Positions 1 to 9,683 of a DNA stretch of 64,000 nucleotides are shown here, one piece after another. The stretch is from Burkholderiales bacterium (GTDB lineage: Bacteria > Pseudomonadota > Gammaproteobacteria > Burkholderiales > Burkholderiaceae_C), in contig JACPVA010000132.1 of NCBI GenBank assembly GCA_016191995.1, forward strand, positions 1-64,000, given 5' to 3'. Below the pieces are notes generated by a model. The model was given only the letters and a program-made list of their open reading frames with translations, made no database searches and was not told where the DNA came from. How positions within the stretch are numbered: the stretch's first letter is position 1; each line of letters opens with the position of its first letter. A program made the translations under genes and the position numbers.

Positions 1-222
1 TACGACCGCAGCCTGAAGTTCGCCCTCTACCGGCGGCTGGCGAGCCTGCAGGAGTACGCCCTCGTCGACCCCGACACGCGCCGCGTCGAGGTCTTCCGCG
101 TCGGCGCCGACGGGCTGTGGGTGCTGCACGACATGAGCGAGCGCGACACGCTGTCACTGGCGAGCCTTGGCTGCGAGGTCCCGATGGCCGACGTCTTCGA
201 CGGCGTCGATCCCGACGCGTGA
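1..222 (+). CDS. Uma2-family putative endonuclease, C-terminal part
   Basis: Only the last 73 residues are in the window; the reading frame is open from base 1 and ends in TGA. The visible part has the strand-rich pattern typical of the end of Uma2/DUF820 proteins: a YDRSLKFALYRR helix, then a segment reading EYALVDPDTRRVEVFR, and a closing VFDGV. The family has a PD-(D/E)XK nuclease fold; its biological role is poorly known and the catalytic residues lie upstream of this window. It converges on the LOG-family gene with only 15 bp between the stops. Family assignment rests on recalled family pattern. Confidence 0.7.
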   Translation, partial: YDRSLKFALYRRLASLQEYALVDPDTRRVEVFRVGADGLWVLHDMSERDTLSLASLGCEVPMADVFDGVDPDA

Positions 223-237
223 GGGCCGGCGGGCCGC

Positions 238-1149
<912 letters not shown>

Positions 1150-1226
1150 GGCGCGGAGCTTACCGCCTGTGCCGGGCGGATCGGCCGCGCGTCGTCCGGC
1201 GAGCATGAGGCTCGTTGCCGTCCGGT

Positions 1227-2774
1227 TCATCCTGTGGTCGGCGGCCCGGCGCGCAGCCGTGTCCGCAACTCGGTCTTCAGCACCTTGCCGTAGTGGTTCT
1301 TCGGCAGCTCGTCGACGAAGACATAGCGCTTGGGCCGCTTGAAGCGCGCGATGCGCGCCAGGCAGTGCGCGTCCAGCGCCTCGGCCGAGACGGCCCGGCC
1401 CGGCCGCGCGACGACGAAGGCCACGACGACCTCGCCCCACTCCGGGTCGGGCGCGCCGACGACGGCGGCCTCGGACACGCCGGGGGCGGTCAGCAGTACC
1501 TCCTCGACCTCGCGCGGGTAGATGTTGGAGCCGCCGCTGATCAGCAGGTCTTTGCTGCGGTCCTTCAACGTCAGGAAGCCGTCGGCGTCCAGGCTGCCGA
1601 TGTCGCCGGTCCACAGCCAGCCGTCGCGGATCGCCACGGCCGTCGCCTCGGGGTTGCGCCAGTAGCCGGCCATCACGCTGTCGCCGCGCACCAGCACCTC
1701 GCCGGGCTCCTCAGGCGGCAGGCTGTGGCCCTGCGCGTCGGCGACGCGCAGCTCGACCGGCGTCTGCGCCACCCCGACCGACGCCAGCCGCTGCAGGTGG
1801 CGCGGGTGCGACGCATCGGCGATCCGCGCGCGCGACAGCGCCGTGCCGACCATCGGCGTCTCGCCCTGGCCGTAGATCTGCACGAAGCGCGGCCCCATCA
1901 CGCGCAGCGCGCGCTGGATATCGGCCAGGTACATCGGCGCGCCGCCGTAGACGATGGTCTTGAACGCCGCGGCGGCGCGCTCGGCCGGCAGGCCGGACGC
2001 CTCGGCGTGGTCCACCAGCCGCTTGACGATGGTCGGCGCGGCGAAGGTCGACAAGGGCCCGAGCGCGCAGCCGAGCTCGAACAGCTCGGCCGGGTCGACG
2101 CCGCCGGAGGCCGGCACGACATGCCGCGCGCCGGCCATCAGGTGCGGGATCGCATACAGGCCGCAGCCATGCGACATCGGCGCGGCGTAGACGATGGCAT
2201 CGGCGGCGCCGACCGGGTCGACGTCGACGAAGTAGGCCAGCCCCATCGTCATCAGGTTGCGCTGCGTCAGCATCACGCCCTTCGGCCGGCCGGTGGTGCC
2301 GCTGGTGTAGAAGATCCAGGCCAGGTCGTCGGCGCGGCGCTCGGCCGGCGGCACGGCGGCGGCGCTGGCCACCGGCGCGAGCAGGGCGTCGGCCTCGGCC
2401 GACTCGGCGTCGACCTGGCGCTCGATGCCGGCCAGCGCGGCCGGCGCCACGTCGCGCGTGACGAAGGCCCAGCGCGCCTGCGCGTCGGCGACGATCCACT
2501 CGACCTCGGCCGGATGCAGCTTGGCGTTGACCGGCACCACGACCAGCCCGGCCCACCAAGCGCCCCACAGCAGCTCGAGATAGCGCGGGTGGTTGCGCAT
2601 GAAGATCACGACACGGTCGCCCGGCGCCAGCCCCGCCTGCCGCATCCGCTGCGCCAGGCCGGCAGCGCGTGCGGCCCACTCGGCGTGCGTCGCCCAGGGC
2701 CGCGTCCCGTCCAGGATCGCGGGGCGGTCGGGGGCGGCCAGGGCCTGGCGGACAAGCAGCTGGGCAAGAGACAT
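1227..2774 (-). CDS. AMP-dependent acyl-CoA synthetase (class I ligase)
   Basis: A 515-residue adenylate-forming enzyme that activates a carboxylic acid with ATP and then transfers it to CoA. The P-loop motif YTSGTTGRPKG lies at residues 156-166, followed by YGQGETP, the hinge-region GWLWTGDIG, and a C-terminal KNHYGKVLK with the catalytic lysine, so both the AMP-binding and the C-terminal domain are complete. Length and motif spacing resemble fatty-acid and aryl-acid CoA ligases (feruloyl-CoA synthetase-like). The gene stands alone between the LOG gene (same strand, 77 bp away) and a divergent PEP-CTERM gene. Substrate is unresolved. Confidence 0.9.
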   Translation of the reverse strand: MSLAQLLVRQALAAPDRPAILDGTRPWATHAEWAARAAGLAQRMRQAGLAPGDRVVIFMRNHPRYLELLWGAWWAGLVVVPVNAKLHPAEVEWIVADAQARWAFVTRDVAPAALAGIERQVDAESAEADALLAPVASAAAVPPAERRADDLAWIFYTSGTTGRPKGVMLTQRNLMTMGLAYFVDVDPVGAADAIVYAAPMSHGCGLYAIPHLMAGARHVVPASGGVDPAELFELGCALGPLSTFAAPTIVKRLVDHAEASGLPAERAAAAFKTIVYGGAPMYLADIQRALRVMGPRFVQIYGQGETPMVGTALSRARIADASHPRHLQRLASVGVAQTPVELRVADAQGHSLPPEEPGEVLVRGDSVMAGYWRNPEATAVAIRDGWLWTGDIGSLDADGFLTLKDRSKDLLISGGSNIYPREVEEVLLTAPGVSEAAVVGAPDPEWGEVVVAFVVARPGRAVSAEALDAHCLARIARFKRPKRYVFVDELPKNHYGKVLKTELRTRLRAGPPTTG

Positions 2775-2895
2775 CGGGTGGCTCCTCGGGCGGCGGGGCG
2801 GCGCGGGCGGGTTGCCGTGGCGCGCGCAGGGGTGTCACCTTAGCCGGGTGGAGGGCGGCTGACCTGATGTTGCGCATGCCGTTCGACGGCCGCCC

Positions 2896-2915
2896 AGTCC
2901 AGTCCAGTCCAGTCC
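2896..2915. repeat. Pentanucleotide tandem repeat, AGTCC x4
   Basis: Four perfect head-to-tail copies of AGTCC lie 60 bp upstream of the PEP-CTERM gene start, in the divergent intergenic region shared with the acyl-CoA synthetase. Short repeats like this can change length by slipped-strand mispairing and alter promoter spacing; whether that happens here is unknown. Confidence 0.85.
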
Positions 2916-2975
2916 TTGCAGCGTGGGAGGCTCGGTGCGATAGTCGTTGCCTCGGGGTGGGGAGGGAGAGACGGC

Positions 2976-3830
2976 ATGGAAATGAAAGTGTGGCCAGGCC
3001 TTCTGGCACTCGGGCTGATGGCACAGGCGCCGATGGCGGCGCTCGCGGGATCGTCACCATGGGTTCCGATCGTCGACGGAGCGACCTGGGCGTTCCTGGA
3101 GTCCGGTCAGTACGAGAACTCGGAGGGCGTGGCCAATGAATGGGGGCCCGAGTTGGCGATTGCCCGGTTCGACGCGGTCGACGAGCAGATCTTTGACCAC
3201 CATGCGAATTTCAAGCTTACCAAGAGCGGCGACGTCGACTTCTTTCAGCTGAACGAGGACGGCCTGTTCAGAGTGTCGGACGGCGATCCGCGCGATGCAT
3301 CCTCCGGGTACCGCTACTACGTCGATCCCAGGCCTTTTCTCTTGACGGCGCCGCTGGAGATCGGTGAGGAGCGGGTGTATGCAGGCGACGTGTTTGGGCA
3401 GGAGGTTTCTCCGTTTTTCGGGACCTACGCCTGGGCCGGGTCTTGGAGCGCGAAATACACCAACCTGGGGCCGGAGGAGGTGACCGTCCCTCTCGGCACT
3501 TTTCAGGCGACCCGATTCCGGCTCGACTCCGAGCGCGTGTCGTTCGCGGGCAGCAGTTCTTCGCGGGACTACTGGACCGAAATCTGGTGGGTAGTCGAGG
3601 GGGCACTGGTCGCGAAGGTGATGGGCGAGGGCGGCGGCACGAGCGATTACAACGGCGACGGATTGATCGATCGCTGGTACCTGGAGCAGTTGACCATGGT
3701 GGCCACGACGGTTCCCGAGGTGGGCACCGCTTACCTCTCTCTGGCAGGCCTGCTTTCCATCGGGGCCGTCGTGTGGTTGCGGCGTCGCTCCCACCGTGCA
3801 GTGCCGGACGACTCCGGTCGCCCGTCCTAG
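2976..3830 (+). CDS. Secreted PEP-CTERM-type protein with EF-hand-like loop
   Basis: This 284-residue protein begins with a clear signal peptide (hydrophobic stretch ending AALAG near residue 25) and ends with VPEV, a hydrophobic helix and an RRR cluster, the architecture of a PEP-CTERM exosortase sorting signal, although the canonical VPEP is VPEV here. Just before that tail is a loop with D224, N226, D228, G229, I231 and D232, which fits an EF-hand/dockerin-type calcium loop. A GGAGGGAG ribosome binding site sits correctly before the ATG chosen; an upstream in-frame start lacks one. Family knowledge predicts export, exosortase processing and display at the envelope. No exosortase gene is in the window. 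The central region is not recognised. Confidence 0.75.
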   Translation: MEMKVWPGLLALGLMAQAPMAALAGSSPWVPIVDGATWAFLESGQYENSEGVANEWGPELAIARFDAVDEQIFDHHANFKLTKSGDVDFFQLNEDGLFRVSDGDPRDASSGYRYYVDPRPFLLTAPLEIGEERVYAGDVFGQEVSPFFGTYAWAGSWSAKYTNLGPEEVTVPLGTFQATRFRLDSERVSFAGSSSSRDYWTEIWWVVEGALVAKVMGEGGGTSDYNGDGLIDRWYLEQLTMVATTVPEVGTAYLSLAGLLSIGAVVWLRRRSHRAVPDDSGRPS

Positions 3831-4096
3831 CCGAGCGGCCGGTCGCACCCGCGTCTGCGGGCACCGCTCACGGTCGTCGTCTCTACGCTTTCGCCGGGGC
3901 ATGGCCGGCCGGTGAGCGACTGCGAAGACGGTGCGCCGCGAAGGCGCCTTGCAGGAGACCGTCCGCGAGCCCGAGGACCGCATCCGCGGTGCGCCGTCGT
4001 GCTTCGGGCGAGGAACTGCGCCCCACCGAACCCGTCATCGACGGCCCTCGATAATCGCTGCCGTCGCCGAGACCGGCTCACGAGTTCCCGCTTGCC

Positions 4097-4606
4097 ATGT
4101 TCAAGAAGCTGATCCTGCCGCTGCTCGCGCTCGTCGTGCTCGTGGCGCTGTACTTCTGGGCTGCGCTGAACTGGAGCTATTCGACCGGCGAGCGCGCCGG
4201 CTGGGTGCAGAAGCTGTCGAAGAAGGGCTGGATCTGCAAGACCTGGGAGGGCGAGCTCGCGCTCGTCTCGCTGCCGGGGTCGACGGCCGAGAAATTCTTC
4301 TTCACGGTGCACGACGACGAGGTCGCCCAGCGCATCACACGCCATATCGGCAAGCGCGTCGCGCTGCACTACGAGGAGAAGGTCGGCCTGCCGACGAGCT
4401 GCTTCGGCGAGACGCGTCACTTCATCACCGGCGTAACGCTGGCCGAGGAGATCCCGATCGGCCCCGGCATCGTCGTGCCGACGCCGCGGGACGTATCTGC
4501 ACCGCCGGCGACGGCGCCAGCCCCGGCCGCACCGGCCGTGCCGCCCGTGCCGAACGCGCCGCCCGCCACGGCGCCCGCGCAACCGGCCCCCGCGGCATCG
4601 AACTGA
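4097..4606 (+). CDS. Small membrane-anchored protein with Pro/Ala-rich tail, function unknown
   Basis: A 169-residue protein with one N-terminal transmembrane helix (about residues 4-24, after MFKK) acting as signal anchor, a conserved-looking globular domain of about 100 residues containing two cysteines (within GWICKTW and TSCFGE), and a low-complexity tail of about 45 residues made of Pro, Ala and Val. The tail probably spans periplasm or cell wall as a flexible linker. Similar domains occur in betaproteobacteria under uninformative names; I do not recognise a function. It precedes the ybhB-like gene on the same strand by 179 bp and is probably separately transcribed. Confidence 0.75.
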   Translation: MFKKLILPLLALVVLVALYFWAALNWSYSTGERAGWVQKLSKKGWICKTWEGELALVSLPGSTAEKFFFTVHDDEVAQRITRHIGKRVALHYEEKVGLPTSCFGETRHFITGVTLAEEIPIGPGIVVPTPRDVSAPPATAPAPAAPAVPPVPNAPPATAPAQPAPAASN

Positions 4607-4785
4607 AGCGCCTGGCCGGCCCTGGCAGCGCCGGACCCGCCGGCACCGGACCCGAACCGCCCTGCGACGGCCTCGCCATCGGGTTGCGGCCGCGCCGCGC
4701 GCGTGCCGGCACCACCCCGGCCAGGCGTGCAGCGCGCCGGCGGCTGCGGCATGATCCGGGCTCCCGTCACGACCCCGGAGGCACC

Positions 4786-5337
4786 ATGCGCTTGCTGATC
4801 CTTTGCGCCACCTTGCTCGTCGGCGCCACCGCGGCCCAGGCCGCGGCGATGAGCCTGTCGAGCCCGACGATCAAGCCCGGCAGCATGCTGACCGACGCCC
4901 AGGTGTTCAAGGGCTTCGGCTGCGAGGGCAGGAATATCTCGCCGGCGCTGAAGTGGAGCGGGGCGCCGAAGGATGCGAAGAGCTTCGCGATCACCGTCTA
5001 CGACCCCGACGCGCCGACCGGATCGGGCTGGTGGCACTGGGTCGTCTACAACATCCCGGCGACGGTGACCGAGCTGCCCGAGGGCGCCGGCGCGGCCGAC
5101 GGAAAGGGGCTGCCGGCCGGTGCGGTGCAGGGCCGCACCGATTTCGGCGCGCCGGGATTCGGCGGCGCCTGCCCGCCGCAGGGCGACAAGCCGCACCGCT
5201 ATATCTTCACCGTCCACGCGCTGAAGGTCGACAAGCTCGACCTGCCGCCCGACGCGACGGCGGCGCTGGTCGGCTTCATGATCAACGCCAACCGGCTCGG
5301 CAAGGCGAGTTTCGAGGCCAGGTACGGGCGCAAGTAG
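4786..5337 (+). CDS. YbhB/YbcL-family PEBP (Raf kinase inhibitor-like) protein, exported
   Basis: This 183-residue protein has a signal peptide (hydrophobic to about residue 19, with AQAAAM cleavage context) and a complete phosphatidylethanolamine-binding-protein fold. Family landmarks are visible: GRNISPALKWSGAP, the DPDAP anion-binding loop, WWHWVVYNIP, and the conserved PHRYIFTVHAL strand. Bacterial members are periplasmic or cytosolic small-ligand binding proteins without a settled role. A GGAG sequence stands six bases before the ATG. The gene is followed by 500 bp without coding potential, so it is likely monocistronic. Confidence 0.9.
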   Translation: MRLLILCATLLVGATAAQAAAMSLSSPTIKPGSMLTDAQVFKGFGCEGRNISPALKWSGAPKDAKSFAITVYDPDAPTGSGWWHWVVYNIPATVTELPEGAGAADGKGLPAGAVQGRTDFGAPGFGGACPPQGDKPHRYIFTVHALKVDKLDLPPDATAALVGFMINANRLGKASFEARYGRK

Positions 5338-5839
5338 CGACGCGGCGATCGCGCGGTGGCCGTCGCCGCTGGACCGGCGATAAGCCGGGCCACGGCAATG
5401 CTCGCCGCTGCGCTCGGCGACGGGGCGCAACGGCTGCCGACGGCGTCGTCGGGGAGGCGGTGGCCGAGGCCACGAAGCCTGCCATCGAGCGGCTGGACAG
5501 GAAACGAGAAACGCACGCCAGGAATGCCGGGCGGAATCTCGGGTGAGGACGCGGCTTGCCGATTCGCGTGCCAGCGCGTTGGCGGACCCGCGCGAAATGA
5601 GCGGGCACCCGGCACGGCTGCCCAGGCAAGCCGGGGAACCCAGGCCATCTCGGCGCGCCCTGTCCGCTGCGATGGGGCTCGCGGCTCGAGCGGGACAAGC
5701 CGCCCCTTGACGTCGAGGGTTATGTGCCGTGCCGAGAATGCATCGGCTGGTGTTCGGCTAGCCGGCGATCTTGGGCCCGGGCCGAAGCCTCGAGGATCTG
5801 CGGCCGGGTCTCGGCACGTTCACGTCAGGAGACCAAGCC
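5338..5839. other. Intergenic region without recognisable gene
   Basis: About 500 bp of GC-rich sequence. Frames on both strands that remain open here show arginine- and serine-rich compositional translations with no family pattern, no ribosome binding site and no conserved motif. The promoter of the downstream quinoprotein-like gene must lie here, but I could not point to convincing -35/-10 boxes. Confidence 0.6.
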
Positions 5840-7402
5840 ATGAAGAAGAGATGGATTGCCGCTGCATTGGCGGTAACCGCTGCGGGAGGGGTGCTGGCGG
5901 CCGATTGGCCCAGCGCCGGCGCGAACCTCGGCAATACGCGTTACCAGGAGTCCGAGGACGCCATCACGGCGAAGACCGCAGGCAACCTGACGCTGAAGTG
6001 GTCGCTCGACACGAGCGGCCATGTCACCGCGCACCCGGCAGTCGACGGCGGCTACCTCTACTTCCCGGACTTCGCCGGCTTCCTGTACAAGGTGGAAAAG
6101 GCCACCGGGACCGTCGTCTGGAAGAAGCCGATCTCGAGCTACACGGGGATCGCAGGTGACTTCGCGCGTGCCACGCCCGCCGTCGCAGGCGATGCGCTCA
6201 TTCTCGGCAACCAGAGCGGCAAGTTTCTCGGCGCGGCCCTTGGCCAACCGAATCCGTCGCCGGCGCGAGTCTTCGCGGTGGACAAGCACTCCGGCGACCT
6301 GCTCTGGGTGACGCAGGTGGACGCCACGCCGCTGTCGGTCGTCACGCACTCGGCCATCGTTGCCAACGGCACCGCCTTCGTCGGCATCGCGTCGAACGAG
6401 GAGCTTGTGGCGGCCTTCGTGCCGAAGATCTATTGGCAATGGCAATTCCGCGGCAGCGTGGTGGCGCTGGACGTGAGCACCGGTGCCGTCAAGTGGAAGA
6501 CCTACACGGTGCCGCAGGGCTGGTACGGCGGCGCGGTATGGGGCAGCACAGGAAGCATCGACCTGAAGAGCAACCAGGTCTTCATGGCGACTGGCAACAA
6601 CTACAACAACGACCCGGGCGCGGCCGATGTGGCGGACAACCACTTCGATTCCATCATCGCGCTCGACATGAGCACCGGCAAGGTCAATTGGGGTGGTCGA
6701 GGCCTGGCGAGCGACACCTGGAACGTCGCTTGTGGTCTGGTCGCGCCGGGCTTCGTGGTTGCGCCCGGGCCCTTCTTCCCGGGCGTGTACGACAACTGCC
6801 CGAATGGAAGCCCGGCCACGGCCGGCCCTGACTACGACTTCTCGCAGGGCCCGATGTGGCTCGGCGGCGGACTCGTGGGCGCGGGCCAGAAGAGTGGTCG
6901 TTTCTGGGCGTTCCATCACAAGACGGGCGAACTGCGCTGGGCCACGCAGGTGGCGCCGGGTGGCGTCACGGGCGGCCTGCAGTGGGGTTCGGCCACCGAC
7001 GGGGCGCGCATCTTCGTGGCCATCTCGAACAGCGGGCCTTCGACCAACGGTGGTGGCGTGGGCGCGATGCCGTGGACGCTGAAGGATGGCACGACCACGA
7101 CGGCGGGAGGCTGGGCCGCGCTCGACCGTCGCACGGGCGAGGTGCTGTGGACCACCAAGGATCCGTACGGAAGCCGCTCCGAGGCGCCCGTGAGCGCGAC
7201 CAACGACGTGGTGTTCGGCTGCAACATGTCGCCTTCGGGCACGATGTTCGCGCTCAACGCCCGCAACGGGGCGGTGCTCTGGTCGCATGACAGCGGTTTG
7301 CCCTGCACGGCCGGTGCGTCGATCTCCGACGGCATGGTGTTCTGGGGCAGCGGTACGTTCCTGTTCCCGGGGCCGGCGAAGATGATGGCGTTCGGGCTCT
7401 GA
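5840..7402 (+). CDS. Secreted PQQ-binding-like beta-propeller protein (polyvinyl-alcohol-dehydrogenase-like)
   Basis: This 520-residue protein has a signal peptide (MKKRW, hydrophobic core, GVLAADWP cleavage context) and repeated propeller blades ending in tryptophan motifs such as GTVVWKKP, GDLLWVTQ, GAVKWKTY, GELRWATQ and GEVLWTTK. The segments VGAGQKSGRFWAFH and LQWGSATDGARIFVA closely recall bacterial polyvinyl-alcohol dehydrogenase, a periplasmic quinoprotein oxidising secondary alcohols. That enzyme usually carries an N-terminal cytochrome c domain; there is no CXXCH motif here, so electrons would have to pass to a separate cytochrome. An AGGAG precedes the ATG by 8 bases. It is a stand-alone gene; no PQQ biosynthesis genes are nearby. 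Substrate is inference. Confidence 0.82.
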   Translation: MKKRWIAAALAVTAAGGVLAADWPSAGANLGNTRYQESEDAITAKTAGNLTLKWSLDTSGHVTAHPAVDGGYLYFPDFAGFLYKVEKATGTVVWKKPISSYTGIAGDFARATPAVAGDALILGNQSGKFLGAALGQPNPSPARVFAVDKHSGDLLWVTQVDATPLSVVTHSAIVANGTAFVGIASNEELVAAFVPKIYWQWQFRGSVVALDVSTGAVKWKTYTVPQGWYGGAVWGSTGSIDLKSNQVFMATGNNYNNDPGAADVADNHFDSIIALDMSTGKVNWGGRGLASDTWNVACGLVAPGFVVAPGPFFPGVYDNCPNGSPATAGPDYDFSQGPMWLGGGLVGAGQKSGRFWAFHHKTGELRWATQVAPGGVTGGLQWGSATDGARIFVAISNSGPSTNGGGVGAMPWTLKDGTTTTAGGWAALDRRTGEVLWTTKDPYGSRSEAPVSATNDVVFGCNMSPSGTMFALNARNGAVLWSHDSGLPCTAGASISDGMVFWGSGTFLFPGPAKMMAFGL

Positions 7403-7657
7403 TCAGCTCGGCTTGGCAGTCGTGGGCGCGGGTCGTGTGCTTCGGGTCCGTGGCCCGCGGCGGCGGTTGCCGCGGGCGCGTCCCGAGGCGCCTGACGAGC
7501 GCACGGGCCGCCGCCGGTTGGCAGGCCCGCGGGGCCGCAGCGTGCCATCATCGGGCCGGGCGCGGCGTATGCCGCGCGAGGCCAGAAAGCACCTGAAGCG
7601 CCATGGGCGCGCCGGGCCGCGCCCGAGCGCTCGTCGCGCGGCGCGGAGCTCAGCCGA

Positions 7658-8749
7658 GTGACCACCCACCGCATCGCGATCATCCCCGGCGACGGCATCG
7701 GCAAGGAGGTGATGCCCGAGGGGCTGCGCGCGCTCGACGCCGCGGCGCGGCGCTTCGGCATCACGCTGCAGCTCGAGCCCTTCGACTTCGCCTGCGTCGA
7801 ATACTGGGGGCGCCACGGCGACTACCTGCCGGCGGATTGGAAGGACCGTCTGGGTGGCTTCGACGCCATCTTCTTCGGCGCCGTCGGCTGGCCGGCGCGG
7901 GTGCCGGACCATATCTCGCTGTGGGGATCGCTGCTGAAGTTCCGGCGCGACTTCGACCAGTATGTCAACCTGCGCCCGGCGCGGCTGATGCCGGGTGTGC
8001 GCAGCCCGCTCGTCGGCCGCGACGGCCAGCCGCTGCCCGCCGGTGCGATCGACATGCTGATCGTGCGCGAGAACACCGAGGGCGAATATTCGAGCGTCGG
8101 CGGGCGCATGTACGCCGGCACCGAGCGCGAGATCGTGATCCAGGAGACGGTGATGTCGCGCGTCGGCGTCGACCGCGTGCTGCGCTTCGCGTTCGAGCAG
8201 GCGATGCGGCGGCCGCGTCGCCGCCTGACCTCGGCGACCAAGAGCAACGGCATCGCGATCACGATGCCGTACTGGGACGAGCGCGTCGCCGCGATGGCAG
8301 TCGAGTACCCTGGGGTCGCGGTCGACCAGTACCACATCGACATCCTGACGGCGCACTTCGTCCAGCGCCCGCAGCAGTTCGACGTCGTCGTCGCGAGCAA
8401 CCTGTTCGGCGACATCCTGTCCGACCTCGGCCCGGCCTGCACCGGCACGATCGGCATCGCGCCGTCGGCCAACCTGAACCCGACGCGGCAGTGGCCGAGC
8501 CTGTTCGAGCCGGTGCACGGCTCGGCACCCGACATCGCCGGCCGCGGCATCGCCAACCCGATCGGGCAGATCTGGTCGGCGGCGCTGATGCTCGACTTTC
8601 TCGGCCATGCCGACGCGCACGATGCGGTGCTCGGCGCAGTCGAGGCGGCGCTCGCCGACCGCGAGGCACCGCGCACGCCCGACCTGGGCGGCCGCGCCGG
8701 CACCGCCGATGTCGGCCGCGCGATCGCGGCGCGGATCGCGGGCGGCTGA
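7658..8749 (+). CDS. ttuC: Tartrate dehydrogenase / isocitrate-isopropylmalate dehydrogenase family
   Basis: A 363-residue NAD-dependent beta-decarboxylating dehydrogenase starting at GTG. It opens with RIAIIPGDGIGKEV, carries the substrate-loop arginines in LWGSLLKFRRDFDQYVNLRPAR, the VRENTEGEYS segment and the metal-binding aspartates in LFGDILSDLGPACTG. The SNGIAITMPYWDERV block and the VNLRPARLMPGVRSPL region are characteristic of tartrate dehydrogenase/D-malate decarboxylase rather than leuB or icd. Such enzymes oxidise tartrate or D-malate with NAD and Mn2+. The gene stands alone, converging on moeB 37 bp away, with no ttu transport genes beside it, so the exact substrate remains a family inference. 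Confidence 0.85.
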   Translation: MTTHRIAIIPGDGIGKEVMPEGLRALDAAARRFGITLQLEPFDFACVEYWGRHGDYLPADWKDRLGGFDAIFFGAVGWPARVPDHISLWGSLLKFRRDFDQYVNLRPARLMPGVRSPLVGRDGQPLPAGAIDMLIVRENTEGEYSSVGGRMYAGTEREIVIQETVMSRVGVDRVLRFAFEQAMRRPRRRLTSATKSNGIAITMPYWDERVAAMAVEYPGVAVDQYHIDILTAHFVQRPQQFDVVVASNLFGDILSDLGPACTGTIGIAPSANLNPTRQWPSLFEPVHGSAPDIAGRGIANPIGQIWSAALMLDFLGHADAHDAVLGAVEAALADREAPRTPDLGGRAGTADVGRAIAARIAGG

Positions 8750-8786
8750 CGCTGGCGCGCCCGGCGCGGCGCTGCGCCGCGCGTGG

Positions 8787-9572
8787 CTAGGCGGCGGGCC
8801 GGGTGCCGGCGTCCGCGACCCCGGGCCGCTGGCCGCATACCGGGCAGCCCGGATGCCGCGCGGTGCGGATCTCGTGCCACTCCATCGCCCGTGCATCGAG
8901 CATCAGCAGCCGGCCGACCAGCGGCTCGCCGAACCCGGCGACGAGCTTGAGCGCCTCGGCCGCCTGCACGCAGCCGACGATGCCGACCAGCGGCGCGAAC
9001 ACCCCCATCGTCGCGCAGGCGACTTCCTCGTAGTTCGCGTCGGGCGGGAACAGGCAGGCATAGCAGGGTGCGTCGGCGCGCCGCGTGTCGTAGACCGAGA
9101 TCTGGCCGTCGAACCGGATCGCCGCCCCCGACACCAGCGGCCGCGCATGCGCGACGCAGGCGGCGTTGACCGCATGCCGGGTCGCGAAGTTGTCGCTGCA
9201 GTCCAGCACCACGTCGGCCTGCGGCACCAGTTCGGCCAGCAGCGCGGCGTCGGCGCGGCGCTGCAGCGCGCGCACGCGCAGCGTCGGGTCGATCGCCTGC
9301 AGGGTCAGGCGCGCCGAATCGGCCTTCGGGCTGCCGATGCGGTCGTGGCGGTGCGCGATCTGGCGCTGCAGGTTGGTCAGGTCGACCGTATCGTGGTCGA
9401 CCAGGATCAACTCGCCGACGCCGGCGGTGCCGAGGAACAGCGCCACCGGCGAGCCCAGCCCGCCGGCGCCGATGACGAGCGCGGTCGCCTCGCGCAGCCG
9501 CTGCTGGCCCTCGATGCCGATCTCGTCGAGCAGGATGTGGCGCGAATAGCGCAGCAGTTCGTCGTCGTCCAT
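8787..9572 (-). CDS. moeB: Molybdopterin-synthase adenylyltransferase (MoeB/ThiF/HesA family)
   Basis: A 261-residue E1-like enzyme that adenylates the C-terminal glycine of a sulphur-carrier protein (MoaD or ThiS) before sulphur transfer. It has the N-terminal LLRYSRHILLDEIG helix, the nucleotide loop GAGGLGSPV, the DTVDLTNLQRQI segment, an interior cysteine in EEVACATMGV and two zinc-binding CXXC pairs (CYAC and CPVC), all typical of MoeB. There is no rhodanese domain. The start giving MDDDELLRYSRH is preferred; an in-frame ATG 12 bases upstream is possible. It is divergent from the lipoprotein gene with 111 bp between the starts. Function in Moco versus thiamine cannot be separated by sequence alone. 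Confidence 0.9.
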   Translation of the reverse strand: MDDDELLRYSRHILLDEIGIEGQQRLREATALVIGAGGLGSPVALFLGTAGVGELILVDHDTVDLTNLQRQIAHRHDRIGSPKADSARLTLQAIDPTLRVRALQRRADAALLAELVPQADVVLDCSDNFATRHAVNAACVAHARPLVSGAAIRFDGQISVYDTRRADAPCYACLFPPDANYEEVACATMGVFAPLVGIVGCVQAAEALKLVAGFGEPLVGRLLMLDARAMEWHEIRTARHPGCPVCGQRPGVADAGTRPAA

Positions 9573-9683
9573 CGTCGGCCCCATGCGCGTGGCGATGACC
9601 CGAGCGTAGCGCAGCGCTGGCGCGGGTTGCGACGCAGGCCGATGCCCGCACCAGGTTACCGGCCCCGGCGTATGCTGCGCGGC

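Noticed and set aside
5356-6159. A plus-strand frame upstream of the quinoprotein-like gene
   Set aside because: Ser/Arg-rich translation with no domain. Most of its end overlaps the clear signal peptide and propeller frame.
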